A stretch of 64,000 bases of DNA from Rhizomucor pusillus (GCA_900175165.2 FWWN02000650.1:124001-188000); one strand, 5' to 3'; positions 1 through 11,460 are shown, counted from the first letter of the stretch. Translations and numbers: made by a program. Notes: a model not told the origin generated them from the letters alone.

Positions 1-1
1 C

Positions 2-1016
2 GAAAAGACTGTACAGCTGCGGGACAAACTATCCTTCGTTGTTGGTGTCGGCAACGCTTGCGTTACGCCAGCGCTGACTGCACGGCTGCCGACATGGATA
101 CCTATCTACTACACTGTCCAGTGCTTATACCTTCTGTCACTGCGGTACCTTATATACAAGGTACGCAACTGGCACTACTTTATATTCGATCTCTGCTATT
201 TTGTAAACGCCATGACTCTCCTTTTCCTCTGGTGCTTTCCGTCGTCGTCTGCTCTATTTTTTGCAACGTTCTGTCTCACGAATGGACCGGTTGCTTGGGC
301 GATCATCACATGGCAAGTAATTTTTTGATTTGAAGGTCCGTGAGTTCCATCATTGCTGACACCCCCTGGACGTTGGCAGGCGCAACTCGCTAGTGTTCCA
401 TTCGCTAGACAAGGTCACTTCTGTATTCATCCACATATTCCCTCCACTGGTGATGTATACTATCCGATGGCTTCCGGAGCTCATGTCCTCTGACTGCGCA
501 CCCGCGACCTCCGCCTATCGCGATTCACGATTCCCGGCGCTTGCAAACAACGTGGACATGACCTTTAGAGATACCATGTTGTATTCCACCGTTGCCTACC
601 TGATCTGGCAAGCGTTGTATTATGTATTCATTATTGTCCGCCGCCGAGAGAAAGTCGAATCGGGACTGCGACTAACGTCATACTCGTGGCTACTCGATGA
701 CCGACATGGAAGAAAAGGGCTTATTCAACGGGCGGCCTTCGTATTTGGACCAAAGTACAAGATCTACATGTTCATGCTGCTGCAGCTTCTCTACAACATC
801 TTGACGACGATACCATCCTATCTAATGTACAAGTACTTTTGGCTTCACACATTCTTTCTGATTGGAATGTTCACGGCCAGCATATTCAATGGAGCGAGTT
901 TCTACATTGAAGTCTTTGCTCGACGATACGTGATGGAAGTGGAAAGGATGGTTCAACAGCGAGCAGCGGAAGAGGAGACTAAGCGTGGAGGAGAAGAGAA
1001 TAAGAAAACGAACTGA
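2..1016 (+). CDS. GPC1: Glycerophosphocholine acyltransferase, 5' partial
   Basis: C-terminal part of a Gpc1 family (formerly DUF2838) multi-pass membrane enzyme, which acylates glycerophosphocholine to lyso-phosphatidylcholine in the ER. Exons are <2..312 and 380..1016; the start lies outside the window. Family-like stretches are NWHYFIFDLCYFVN, TNGPVAWAIITW and RNSLVFHSLDKVTS, followed by several hydrophobic segments and a charged Lys/Glu-rich tail. The two exons join in frame only if the 67-nt intron starts with GC (313 GCAAGT) and ends at AG 378-379. The nearby GT at 317 gives a frame that reaches a stop. Identification rests on remembered family motifs; the CHO2 gene further along acts in the same phospholipid branch. 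Confidence 0.85.
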
Positions 1017-1149
1017 TCTAAACAAAAGCTGACAGTAATAAAGGAGATGGGAAATCTGAAAGATGACAACAGTGGTGTGACCTATCAACAATTATTTGCA
1101 GTTGGGTTGCTCCCGCAACCCCGGAAAATCTGGATGTGCGGTGCGGGTG

Positions 1150-1155
1150 TATAAA
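1150..1155 (+). promoter_or_regulatory. TATA box of the acidic protein gene
   Basis: TATAAA lies 223 bases before the ATG at 1378 and is followed by a CT-rich stretch that would hold the transcription start. This suits a 5' UTR of roughly 190 bases and the choice of the ATG at 1378. No earlier in-frame ATG exists. Confidence 0.45.
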
Positions 1156-1377
1156 CGTTGAGCGGGCGAACTGAGAGCGGATCTTTCTCTCCCCTCCTCA
1201 ACCTCATAGGCAGTCATTTAGGACAACTGTGTTGTGTACTCAACCGTTACTCTTAGAGTACTGTCTGCACTGCCTTTCTCGACGAAACCTTTAGCTCATA
1301 CCCCGTTTGATCTCGATCTTTGTGTACAAAAGGGCTTTCTGCCTTCTCGATCACCACTGCATTGGTTGCAAGCCGCC

Positions 1378-1983
1378 ATGACGACACCGCAAGCTAAACG
1401 TAGCCCGCCGCCCCTCGAGGAAGGTGCCTCCTCCTCCGCTCCCAAGCGCTTGAAGCAAGAACCCTCGACTGATCAAGCGCTGCTCTCGTCATCCACCGAC
1501 AAAGTTGCCTCTACCAGTAACAGCGGCGGCGGCAGCAGCAGCAGTCTGTTGACTGAGCTGACCGATGTCTTGGCCGAGATCAAGTCTACCCCTTCCTCGG
1601 GCGAGATCTCTGCTGTCGTTTTAGAGACTTTCAAACACCTTATGCTTCGGATCGAGCACCTGTCTGCTGACGGCTCGAACGCTGAAGCTGCCCAAGTCAA
1701 GCACGAGAGTGAGCGTTGCTTGGAATCATGGTTTGATGAACTGTTGGCCCGCTGCGAAGCTGACGGCGAGTTGGATCTCGATACTTTGGAGGAGGAACTC
1801 GCTGCTGCTGACAGTGACGATGATGAGGATATTGAGGCAGCAATGGCGTTGGCTCTCGCTTTGCAGAATAACCATGATGTGCAGCAACAAGATGATGATG
1901 ATGATGAAGAAGACCAAGTTGTCGTGGTGGATGACGATGAAGACGACATTGAAGCCAAAAGCCCCGTTCAAGTCACTGCTTGA
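1378..1983 (+). CDS. Acidic low-complexity protein with UIM-like helix
   Basis: Single-exon 201-residue protein that I do not recognise. The ATG sits in a strong context (gccgccATGa). Layout: a Pro/Ser-rich N-terminus with a basic KRLK patch, a Gly/Ser run, a predicted helical middle (LLTELTDVLAEIKS and ETFKHLMLRIEHL), then a very acidic C-terminal third with runs of Asp/Glu. The segment DEDIEAAMALALALQ near residue 150 resembles a ubiquitin-interacting motif (acidic start, phi-x-x-A-phi-x-x-S/A), with Ala in place of the usual Ser. The KRLK patch may be nuclear. An AATAAA-type signal near 2267 probably ends the transcript. Function unknown; the UIM match is inference only. Confidence 0.65.
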   Translation: MTTPQAKRSPPPLEEGASSSAPKRLKQEPSTDQALLSSSTDKVASTSNSGGGSSSSLLTELTDVLAEIKSTPSSGEISAVVLETFKHLMLRIEHLSADGSNAEAAQVKHESERCLESWFDELLARCEADGELDLDTLEEELAAADSDDDEDIEAAMALALALQNNHDVQQQDDDDDEEDQVVVVDDDEDDIEAKSPVQVTA

Positions 1984-2824
1984 TCCTGTTACCACCTTTT
2001 CAGCTTTCGATTTTTTATATTTGCTACCTTTGCTCTCTCTTTCTCACATTTCCCGTTGCTTTGTGTAAATAACGTTTTCTCTCTCTCTTTAGCACTTGTT
2101 CTTCTCGCCGACAAACGTTTTGCACGATTTTTTTTCGTTTGTTTAACTGACCCCGTGGACGCTCGTTTTATTTCTTCTTCCAATATTTCTCGGTTTATCT
2201 TCTTCTTTTCAACGATATCAACAAGTTTGCTTTTCCCACACAACTTTTTTCCCAACATCAATGACAAATAAAGACCCAAGTTACCTGTCACAACTATCTC
2301 GCAATGATATATAGTAAGTATTGGAAAGTACGTAACATGCTAACCATTCGCTTGAGAACCGTCAAGCAACGTGTCTCTCGGTAACGATGCTTCGCTCGAC
2401 GAACGATTATTGTGACATTAGTAATATGGCAATTCATAAGTCAAAGCTTACGAAGAAAATGGTTGCTAACAACGTTCGTCACCTCAATTACGAAAATAAC
2501 ATACGATAATAATAAACATCCTCATTAACAGCAGAATTGTGGGGATCATCTCAACTATCAAGCTCTTATCAGTGTCGCAAAGAAATGAACAGGCGTGAAA
2601 TGGGATTCCAGATAATATATGCTGTATGCAAGAGTCCATTCAATGTACATCATCGTGGACAGTAGTTTACCCGTGCAGCAGTGACCTACAAATTTTAATA
2701 CAATAAGTGAAGAAAAAAAGGTAAAAGAAACAGGGGAGGAAGGAAGAAATATAGAGAGTGTGTGTGTTAGTTAATGCAATGCAGAGTAGTTGCGTTGATT
2801 TGTAAGTAAGTGTAATGTGGCTAT
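1984..2824. other. Intergenic region, no gene seen
   Basis: T-rich 3' UTR of the acidic-protein gene with a poly(A)-type signal near 2267, then AT-rich sequence with short GT and AATA runs that should include the 3' UTR of calcineurin B on the other strand. No open frame with coding character. Confidence 0.6.
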
Positions 2825-3469
2825 TTAGAAACTTTCCAACGTCATTTGTTTCGCGACGTCCGTGTTTTCGACCATGGCAACAAACTCATCAAAGCTGATC
2901 CGACCATCCATATCCTTGTCTGCCTCCATGATTGTCTTGTCTACGATCTGCTGCAGCTGGTTATCCTTCAAGTTATTGCCCACCATCATCTTTAAAACAA
3001 GAAACAGCTCGCCGTTCGAGATGTACCCATCTCGATCCATATCGTAAACTTTGAATGCAACTTATTTTGTAAAGCGATAGTTAGATTCTAAAGTTGTACA
3101 AATTCTCTCTTTTTCTCTCTCGCTCCTTACACTCCAGTTTCTCTCGTTTGTTTCCGCGGGCACTGAACGCGCTCAATCCCTTGATGAATTCGTGGAAATC
3201 GACATCGCCGCCACCATCTTCGTCGAAAATGGCAATCATACGAGATGCCAGTGGATTGTTGGCAATCTGGGGAATTGATAAGAACTCTTCCTTGTCTATA
3301 GAGCCAGAGTTGTCCTTGTCGAGTTTCATAAAACGTTTGTATAGTCGCTGAATCTCCTCGGCAGAGACTGGAACAGAGAGTCAATGGAATGCTTATACGC
3401 TTCGAATGTTCAAAGCTTACAGTTTGAGGAATTGACCATATCCTCGAGATGTGACCCGCCTTGACCCAT
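2825..3469 (-). CDS. CNB1: Calcineurin regulatory subunit B
   Basis: Calcium-binding subunit of the Ser/Thr phosphatase calcineurin. Exons (transcript order) 3469..3421, 3367..3131 and 3060..2825 give 173 residues, the usual family length. The N-terminus MGQGGS fits N-myristoylation at Gly2. Four EF-hand loops are visible: [36 protein letters not shown] and [12 protein letters not shown], each with the acidic ligand pattern. The linker KVYDMDRDG is typical of the family. Introns are GT-AG, 53 and 70 nt. With calcium and calmodulin it would activate the catalytic subunit, which is not in this window. Confidence 0.96.
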
Positions 3470-3721
3470 TTTATAGAATGACTTATAGTATGTTGATGAT
3501 TATAAAGGCTAAGAAAAAATGTCGAGGAAAGAAGCGAAACAGCACGCGGAGTCGTAAAGTGCATGACTTTCGAAGACCGGGGAGGGGCCGACACAGCGCA
3601 TTGCCCTATCCCAACTTTATTTACTGCGCAAACTATATATATTTATATCACCAATGGCAAGCAGTCTCAATGTTACAGATAATAGTGTGACGGAACAGTA
3701 GCAGCCATTAATTACAATGAA

Positions 3722-5924
3722 TTAGTGGTGGAAAAGACGGAGGGAAGTATGTACGAGAACCATATCCTTGGCGTCAGCGGCAGCGATAACTGCCTCATCC
3801 TGGACAGAGCCGGAGGCAGCAGCAACGTACTTGACGCCGGAGCGGTGGGCACGGAAAATGTTATCAGAGAAGGGGAAGAATGCATCGGAAGAGACGACAG
3901 TGTCCTTGAGCTGAGCCATCCATTCCTTGCGCTCTTCGGCAGTCAGTGGCTCGGGAACAGTGTTGAAGTTGGCCTCCCAAGCCTCGCGTTCAGCACCTTC
4001 ACCAATTTGGTCAATGACGTACAAATCAATGGCGTTCGACTTGTCGGCGCGCTTGGTTTCCTTCTTAAAGTCAAAGGCAAGCACCTTGGGGTGGTGGCGC
4101 AACCACCTTAAAAAATGGGTTAGTTTCAGTGGATTACTTTGCAACATATATATGTAATTCTTAACTCACCAGTTGTCAGCCTTGTCACCAGCAAGACGGG
4201 TGCAGTGGATTCTGGATTGCTGACCAGCACCGAGACCGATCACCATACCGTTCTTTGCATAGCACACAGAGTTGGATTGGGTGTACTTGAGAGCAATGGT
4301 GGCGACGATGAGATCGCGGATAGCTTCTTGAGGAAGCTTGATAGATAGAAAGTTAGCCCAATCTCGCTAAATATATCCTCATTACAGATAAACTTACATT
4401 TTTGTTCTTGGAGACAATGTTGGTGAAGAGGGAAGCATCGACCTTGTAGTTGTTTCGCTTTTGTTCCATATAGAGACCGTAGACTTGGCGGGTTTCCTGC
4501 TCTGGGGGTTCGTAGGTAGGGTCCATCTTGAGGACAACGTACTTGCCAGCCTTCTTCTTCTTGAGGATTTCGAGAGCAGCCTCGTCGTAGTCTGGTGCAA
4601 TGACACCGTCGGAGACTTCACGGGAGATGATCTTGGCGGTAGCAATGTCGACCTTGTCGGACAAGGCAATAAAGTCACCAAAGGAAGACATGCGGTCGGC
4701 ACCGCGGGCACGGGCGTAAGCAGAGGCCAAGGGAGTAAGTTCTTCCTTGAGGTCGTTGACGTGGTAGACCTTCTTGTCAACTTCGGACAAAGGAACGCCG
4801 ATAGCAGCACCAGCGGGAGAGACGTGCTTGAAAGAAGCAGCAGCAGCGATGCCGGTGGCTTCCTTGAGCTCCTTGACAAGAGCCCAAGAGTTCAAGGCAT
4901 CCAAAAAGTTGATGTAGCCCGGAGAACCGGACAAGACAGTGACGGGGAGCTTGCCCTCCTTGACATAGATTTGGGCAGGCTTTTGGTGAGGGTTAGCACC
5001 GTAGCGAAGGGGCATCATGGCAACGCCCTCGGCGTATTCCTTGCGGAAATAGTTGGAAATGGCCTCGTCGTAGTCGGCAGTGTGGCTAAAGGCCTATTCG
5101 ATTTGTTAATACCAGGCAACAACAACACCTATATTCTCCCCTTCCTCCTGACATACCTTCAAGGCAAGCATGTTTCGTGTCTCTTGCGAAACTTGGCCAT
5201 TCTTCAATTCTTCAATAACCTTGCTGTAGTCAGCAGGGTCCGAAACGATGGAGACACGAGCGTGGTTCTTTGCAGCAGCGCGGAGCAAAGTGACACCACC
5301 TTGATGATGATTAACAAGGTTAATTATTCTCGTTGCACTATACGCATCTGATCCATTATCTTACCGATATCGATCTCCTCGACGGCCTGGGGAATAGTTA
5401 CATCAGGCTTAGCAACGGTTTCCTTGAAGGGATACAAGTTGCAGACAACGATGTCAATCTTTTCGATGTGCTGCTCAGCCAAGTCCTTTTCGTCACTCTC
5501 AATGTTGCGGGCAAGGATACCTATTATTTTTGGTGTGTTTGTGTTAATGTAAAATTAGATATGCATGCATGCACATCTGCCTTTTTACCTCCGTGGACGG
5601 CGGGATGCAAGGTCTTGACGCGACCGCCGAGCATCTCAGGAGCCTTGGTGATATCAGACACGTCGCTGCGAAATGAATAAATATATATAATTTTCTATTC
5701 CATCTCGGTGTGTTTCCTTACCCAATAGGAATACCAGCGTTGCGGATAAGCTTGGCAGTGCCTCCGGAACCGAGAAGACGAACGTTCAAGGCGTGCAGTT
5801 CCTTGGCAAACTCGACGAGACCTGTCTTGTCATAGACGGACAGAATGGCTAGAAATTGCAACTGTTAATGCTCCATGTTTCTGCAATGGGCGTGGTTCAT
5901 GTCACTACCGATTTTTTGGGACAT
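3722..5924 (-). CDS. ADE17: Bifunctional AICAR transformylase/IMP cyclohydrolase
   Basis: Catalyses the last two steps of de novo IMP synthesis. Eight exons: 5924..5909, 5848..5722, 5665..5589, 5520..5365, 5299..5157, 5093..4398, 4336..4170, 4106..3722, giving 588 residues as expected. The N-terminal third is the cyclohydrolase ([31 protein letters not shown]). The rest is the transformylase ([21 protein letters not shown]); Lys262-His263 match the catalytic Lys-His pair of the family. The C-terminus carries [10 protein letters not shown] and [12 protein letters not shown]. The first exon holds only five codons plus one base. All introns are short GT-AG (52-73 nt). No sign of breakage. Confidence 0.97.
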
Positions 5925-6621
5925 TGTGAGAGAGGTTTTGACACGAGGAAAGACGCGCAGAGGCTGGGGTTGTCGCAGATCTTTTTTCGCTCGCAAAGAT
6001 GAAAAAAAAAGTGACTTTCAATCACTTGTACCGCATAAAAATTGATTTGAAACAAGCCTGCCCGGCAGCATCGTCGTGCCCGTATGTATCACAAAGGTGT
6101 CCATCTTAATTACATAGGAATGTTGGCAACCTTATCTCGCAATAGCAGGAATGCAAGGATAATTTGTTCGATGTGTTTGCAAAAACAATATATTATTACG
6201 GCAATGAAATCGATCATCAAAGAGTGATTTACCATGGTATACTATGATGGGGCTGATCATGTTTTGTCATCAAACATTAATAACTTTAAGAATTGGCGTC
6301 CAACGCTCAATACGGTGGAAAGTTAAGAAAGATAGAGAGAGAAAAAAGGCGGTGTGCATACATAAAAATTGCTATATAATGAGGAAAGGGATATATGCAT
6401 ATGTACTTGTAAGAGCCGCGCGGTAGCGTATAAGTTGAGTTGAAGGCCATAAGAAATTTAAAAAGAAAAAAAGTAGTGGAAGCCGTAAAAGCGCATTGAC
6501 AAGTCGTGATGGCAGTATGTACATTTAAGCGTGCTTGGCTTGTTGATGGAGTTGACGTAAATGATGAAAAGGGAAATAAAAGGAACGACCAAAAGTAGAC
6601 ATAAAGTCCGTGCTGCAGCAC
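5925..6621. other. Intergenic region, no gene seen
   Basis: Holds the promoter of the purine gene (purine-rich bases 5940-6015) and, further left, AT-rich sequence that should be the 3' UTR of the minus-strand Ser-rich gene. Frames here are short and low in coding character. Confidence 0.55.
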
Positions 6622-7380
6622 TTAGGATGTGCAAGAGCGTTTTCGGCGCCATTCCAATGTGTGGGTATCCTTGTTGTTATTGTTGATGATGTGTTGTCGA
6701 TTATCTTTGTCGCCGTCGTCGGTCTCCTGTCCGACGACAATTTTGAAGCGGCCCTTGTGGATAATACTTGGACCACGTCGCATCATCATTATTTCCGAAT
6801 GCTCGCTCTGGGTGCTGAGCGTCCTGCCGGAACATACGGAGAAGGACGATGCCATGGAAGATGGATGGGAATAAGACGACGCCGAACTTGACGAGTATGA
6901 TTTCATGGCAATGCTGCTAGGATAACGTTTCTGTGATTCCTGGTCTGTAGACAACGAAGGTTGCCAGAATTCATTGTCCCATATCCGAGGCACGGTTTGA
7001 GTTTTGCTGCGCTCAGAGACACTTCGAGCCATTGGTAGTGGTGAAAATCCAGGCTGGTCGTCCTCTGGATCGCTGTTGTAATCGTAGCGGTCGTCGATAT
7101 CATCGTACGCAGCCGGATCATCGCTGCATTTCTTCTTGACCTTGATTCCAGCTTCCAGGGCAAATTGGCTGGCAGTGAGGTCCTCCGACTTTACATCGTG
7201 CCTAGAATCATCGTCGGTCTCAGAGCGATGGCGTATGACCTTTTCTGTAGCAGCAGCCAGCACTGTAGGCGAGTAATAGCATTGGCGTTTGCTGGGCGAT
7301 AATTTCGTAAAGACAGCCAGGCCCTTGCGCCATTTGCGATGATGGTCGTTAGACGCTGGTATTGTCGACAGTGCTGCCAT
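6622..7380 (-). CDS. Ser-rich orphan protein with GRFKIV motif
   Basis: Single-exon 252-residue protein that I do not recognise. The start is the first ATG after an upstream region full of stops. It has a basic N-terminus (HHRKWRKGL, SPSKRQ), an acidic patch (YDDIDDRYDYNSDPEDD), a long Ser-rich stretch, then RRGPSIIHKGRFKIVVG near the C-terminus and a basic tail. No membrane segment or enzyme domain is visible. RFKI fits the RFx[V/I] docking motif recognised by CCT domains of SPAK/OSR1-type kinases, and the Ser-rich context fits a phosphorylated scaffold, but this is inference from a four-residue pattern. Confidence 0.6.
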   Translation of the reverse strand: MAALSTIPASNDHHRKWRKGLAVFTKLSPSKRQCYYSPTVLAAATEKVIRHRSETDDDSRHDVKSEDLTASQFALEAGIKVKKKCSDDPAAYDDIDDRYDYNSDPEDDQPGFSPLPMARSVSERSKTQTVPRIWDNEFWQPSLSTDQESQKRYPSSIAMKSYSSSSASSYSHPSSMASSFSVCSGRTLSTQSEHSEIMMMRRGPSIIHKGRFKIVVGQETDDGDKDNRQHIINNNNKDTHTLEWRRKRSCTS

Positions 7381-8272
7381 GGACCCGTTTTTTCTTCCGT
7401 GCTTACAATCCCGTTCTATAGTACAAGAACAGCAAAAGGTTTTTGTGGAAAAAGAGAGAGAGAAAGAGGAAGGTGGAACGGGTAGGATCGACGATATTTA
7501 ACGATGAGATCGCTGTGGAGGAGGAGTCCATGGGCAATCTTGCAGAGATTTGAGCAACTTTTTTCTCATCCAAGGGCAAAATAACCTCATTGTGCTCGCC
7601 TTGCCTGAACTCTGTCTCTATCTCTCTCTGTGTGTGTGCGTCCCCCCTGATTAGGCCACATTTTTTTTTCGTAAATGGGCTCCTCCCCCACCCCCGCGCG
7701 CGAGCAGAAGACGCCCCCCTAATTTTTCTTTCCACTGCAACTGCCCGCGACGGATTTGATACGCTGATGATCACAATCCTTTGTTCCTTGATTGATTTGG
7801 ACCAGCTCCGAGCTGTTTTACTATAAGTATGCACTATGATGTCGTAGCCGTGGATCACAAGAAGTCGCGGGGCGTCACTGGGCTTGTTGCATGCCCAATT
7901 GAATAAATTTCACAAAAGTCTTGGCGACTGGGCTCGCTGTTGGAAACACAGCAACAACGTCTCCGAAATTTGACATGTTTGAACTAGTCAATACATACCA
8001 ATATCGACTTAAACTCACTAGATCGAGCGTTTTCATCATCAGACACGTAGCACCTGTCAAGGCAGCATATGCAAGCCATGCGGGACCGTGCTGTGTCGGA
8101 GCCACCACGATGGAAAGCGCCTGAACAGGCAAAGACTGCGTCCCAGATTATTTAATAAACAGTCCAGCGTTTAATTAGCGGAAAATTTGTTCATGAAATG
8201 CCTGCAAAAAACACTATTGTGACAATGATAAGAGGAAGATGGAGGGGTATTCAATCGTGTACAAGGTGGTGA
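7381..8272. other. Intergenic region with one doubtful open frame
   Basis: Bases 7381-7850 look like a CT-rich promoter/5' UTR for the minus-strand Ser-rich gene. On the minus strand 8130-7875 there is an open frame (AYAALTGATCLMMKTLDL, then KTFVKFIQLGMQQAQ) preceded by an acceptor-like ttcag near 8120 and containing a possible gtgagt...ctag intron. No initiator ATG or upstream exon could be found, so I do not call a gene. Confidence 0.4.
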
Positions 8273-10425
8273 TTATTTAGACTTGATGACCTCGACATTC
8301 TATATTTCAAATGCGCATATTAATTAAGCGGACAATGAGGGACAATATTCCGTCTTTACCTTTTGACCGAGCAGTTCCTTCACAGCCTTCATTTTCGCGT
8401 GTTTGTTGCCCAGTCCAGGGTTAGTCTTTGCGAGGAGCTTAGCTTCACGTTCCTTGAGCGCTTTCTCCTTTCGCTTTTCTTTCTTCTTTCGTGCACGCTC
8501 ACGCTTCTTCTCCTCCTGCGTCATCTCAGATTTACTCTTCAGTTCACCGCGTTTCTTGTCATAAACTTCTTCCGGTGCAAGCAGAGTAGCATCAGACACA
8601 TTCACAGGTAAAACTTCTTCCATGCTGATAGCCGGAGCATCGGTGACAATCGTAACTTCAGGTTTCGGCTAACGAAATCGATTAGAGAGCTGCTTTGGAA
8701 TTTTCCCCATTCCAACCTTCTACTTACTGCTTTGGGAGTGAAATGGAAATTGCTAAGCGCATCCAGCTTTTGGCAAAGCGTGTTAAACATTTCTGTGATA
8801 GCTCCGTGCTCTTTCTTGAGTGCCTCATCCTTTTCATTCGTTTGGTCGTTGGTCTTTTGCTTGATATACTCTTCTTCGTATAATTCTGCAAGTGATTTTT
8901 GAGATTTCTCATCGCTAATCTCTACCCGCTTGGAAGGCAAGAAGGGCTTGGCTGTAGGATCGGCCTTTCTTTCAACATCATCGAATTGATTGTCCAAGAT
9001 ACGTTTCTTAATCATCTCCTCTAGGGCACTGGTGGTCTCCTGTGTGATGACAGGTACAGGCTGCAGACAAACAAAACGTTAGCAATTTTTTGTCTGATGT
9101 AGCAATATATTTTCTACAATCAATTACCTTTACAGATTGATCGAATTCAAGATCTTCTTCCAACAAACTGTTGACCGGTCTGGCCTTGGCGTTGATTTCA
9201 CCTCGCAATGTCCAGTGCTTCTCATTAATATTTTCTTGCTCAAATTGTTCAATCTGTGCCTTCAGGCGCTCCATGCGTTTCTCATGCTGTGTTGCTGAAT
9301 CATCGTTTCCATCTTCATCCTCATCGAAAAGATTGCTAGTTTTTACAGTTGCTTCGTCTTCCATCTCCATTTCATCTTCCTCAACGTTCGAATCCGCTTC
9401 TTCATCATCTTCTCCCTCATCCTCTTGAGCAAAGGAAACCTTCTTGGCCTTCTTTGCTTTTTTCGATTTAGGTGCAACAAAAAAATCTTTGAATGTGATA
9501 TCTATCATACTTTGTCATCAGGTCCATTCATTTTCCAACGGCTTGCAAGCAACTAACCTGCAGCATCTTGCAAATCATCATTCTCCTCGTCTTCGTCTTC
9601 TACTTCCATGAGATCCATGTCGTAATCGACTTCATCATCTTCATCTTCCCGATCTGACATCATATCCAGTTCTTCTTGTTTCTCGGTCCATTTGTTGAAT
9701 TCCTCCAAGTTGAAAAATTCATCATCAACTTCGGATCTTAGCATAGCGCTAAATCCATGCAATTTAGCTATACATTTTCATAATCGCTACCTTTCCCTAT
9801 CGGTACCTCTTATCTTCATCTTCATCTTCATTTTCGTCCTCGTCCTCTTGCTGACCTTCCTTCTGTTCCTCATCTTCACTGTATTGCTCTTCGACATCCT
9901 GTTCACTTTCGTTTTCATATGCTTCGACGTCGTCTTCATCAGCTGACTCTGCTGTGGGATCCAGATGCTCCTCCTCGATTTGGTCATCTTCTGCATCCAA
10001 GTCCAAAGATCCTTCCGACGTCACAGAACCTTCCTCCTCCTCTGCTTCACTGTCGTCCTGCATCATTTCTGATCGTTTCCGTTTTCGGGAAAAATTGCTG
10101 ACAATTGATTTTGCATATTGAAGAAACGGTCCATTTTGTGCGGCGATCTCTTCCCAAATCTGATCCCGGTCGAAGCCCTCAACTAACAGCTCGGGAAATG
10201 GAGAGAATTCGTGTTCCTGATGTTGCTTAGCTGCTTTGAGTGTTAACCTCTGGAATGATCAAGGATCTGAAAGAGTTCAATACCAGTATCGTAAAAATGC
10301 TTGGCTACTGCTAATGCTTGATCGGCTACTTTCTCGTCGGTGGAAAAGAATACATGAGGCTTCTCGACAACCTTTGTCACAAAACTGGACAAGGGGGAGC
10401 GTGCCTTCCGTGCGGCGGCAACCAT
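8273..10425 (-). CDS. MPP10: U3 snoRNP protein MPP10
   Basis: Component of the SSU processome for early 18S rRNA processing in the nucleolus. Exons 10425..10284, 10233..9807, 9736..9572, 9509..9128, 9060..8728, 8668..8360, 8299..8273 give about 594 residues. Family features in order: PELLVEGFDRDQIWEEI, long acidic blocks, FKDFFVAPK, ARPVNSLLEEDLEFDQ, MIKKRILDNQFDDVERK, MEEVLPVNVSDATLLAPEEV, and a Lys/Glu-rich C-terminus ending NVEVIKSK. The first intron (50 nt) uses a phase-1 junction giving YDTAAKQHQ. The junction near 9572/9510 is uncertain: the obvious GT donor at 9557 is out of phase, while GCAAGA at 9571 keeps the frame. Confidence 0.92.
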
Positions 10426-11123
10426 GCTTTAAATGTGGAAAGTGGAAAAGTTTGTCCTGCCAAAAGAAAAAAAATGTGTGGGCCATCCCAAAAAGTGCGG
10501 AGGACGAATTTGGAACGAGGTGGCTGGCTGTCACTTGTAAGTAAACAGCTTAATGCTTGTTCCTCCAGTATTTGCAAGAGCTAGGTTCGTAAGTCTAGCT
10601 CCCCTTGGAAGGTTTGACAACGCTTTAGCAGTATAGCGGTGTTGGTGTTTCTGCATTTTTGGCTATTATAAAGACCCTTCCTATCGTCTTTTGCTTTTCC
10701 TTTTCTCAAACATATTAAGCGAGCAATTTTATCAGCGTGCATAAGTGTATTTCAAGAGAATAATTATATTATGTTTATAGTTTACACTAGTTGATAGAAG
10801 GCTTAATGCAAGTCTACGATCCTTGCCGTTGTTGAACACATGGAAGCAAAAAGAGAAACGAATAAAACTAATTATCCTATACAAGTTTCTTCGAAATTGC
10901 AGATATAAGTCACTTTAAATCATTTCTTGAGTTACTGTAAAGCACTTTTGTATGTGGTAAAAAAAAAAAGAGCAATAGAAAATGGCGATTGACAAGTTTC
11001 TCTGTCTGCTTCAAGTATAGCATTGAATCAGCGAATCCGAAGTTTGATTTCGTCTCGCGGAGCAGCAAAATTTTACCTATTTCATTTACTCCCGGTTTCT
11101 GTCTCTTGATTTCTTAAAGCACG
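10426..11123. other. Divergent intergenic region MPP10/TIM10
   Basis: AT-rich region between two divergent genes, so it holds both promoters. A small perfect stem (gagctag 10578-10584 with ctagctc 10595-10601) is present. No open frame of coding character and no RNA gene recognised. Confidence 0.5.
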
Positions 11124-11460
11124 ATGTCGTTCTTTGGAGGCGGAATGCAATCGCAGCAAGCGGTAAACCCGCAAAATATTGCCATGGCCGAGCAAGAGCT
11201 TGAAATGGTGACTGACTTGTTCAACCGGTACGAAATCGCGCAGCAGTCCCTCCTAGCGTGTCACACTAATGAGAGATTGTTGTTCGTGCAGCATTGTCGA
11301 CTCGTGCTATGCAAAGTGCGTTTCTAAGGAATACACGCAAAACGACTTGACCCAAGGAGAATCTGTCTGCATTGACCGCTGCGTCGCCAAGTTCTTTGAC
11401 GTAAACACTAAAGTCGGCGAAAAGATGCAGCAAATGGGTCAACAGAACATGACTAAATAA
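11124..11460 (+). CDS. TIM10: Mitochondrial import chaperone TIM10
   Basis: Small Tim protein of the mitochondrial intermembrane space, which with Tim9 escorts hydrophobic precursors to the inner membrane. Exons 11124..11227 and 11292..11460 give 90 residues. The twin CX3C motif is present: CYAKC and CIDRC, spaced by 16 residues. AMAEQELEMVTDLFNR and SKEYTQNDLTQGE are typical of the family. The intron (64 nt, gtacga...gtgcag) splits an Arg codon; splicing is needed to bring the first Cys pair into frame. Confidence 0.95.

Noticed and set aside
1473..1958. Minus-strand Ser-rich open frame
   Set aside because: Mirror of the acidic/Ser-rich orphan; poly-Ser arises from antisense of Asp/Glu/Ser codon runs.
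4461..5351. Plus-strand 296-codon open frame
   Set aside because: It is antisense to the conserved ADE17 exons, whose protein is clearly identified; the frame crosses two of its introns and resembles nothing known.
7403..7858. Minus-strand 151-codon open frame
   Set aside because: Composition of a CT-rich promoter/5' UTR; no domain and ends just before the next gene start.
10578..10601. 7-bp perfect hairpin in the MPP10/TIM10 promoter
   Set aside because: Too short to be meaningful without conservation; no T run or RNA gene around it.
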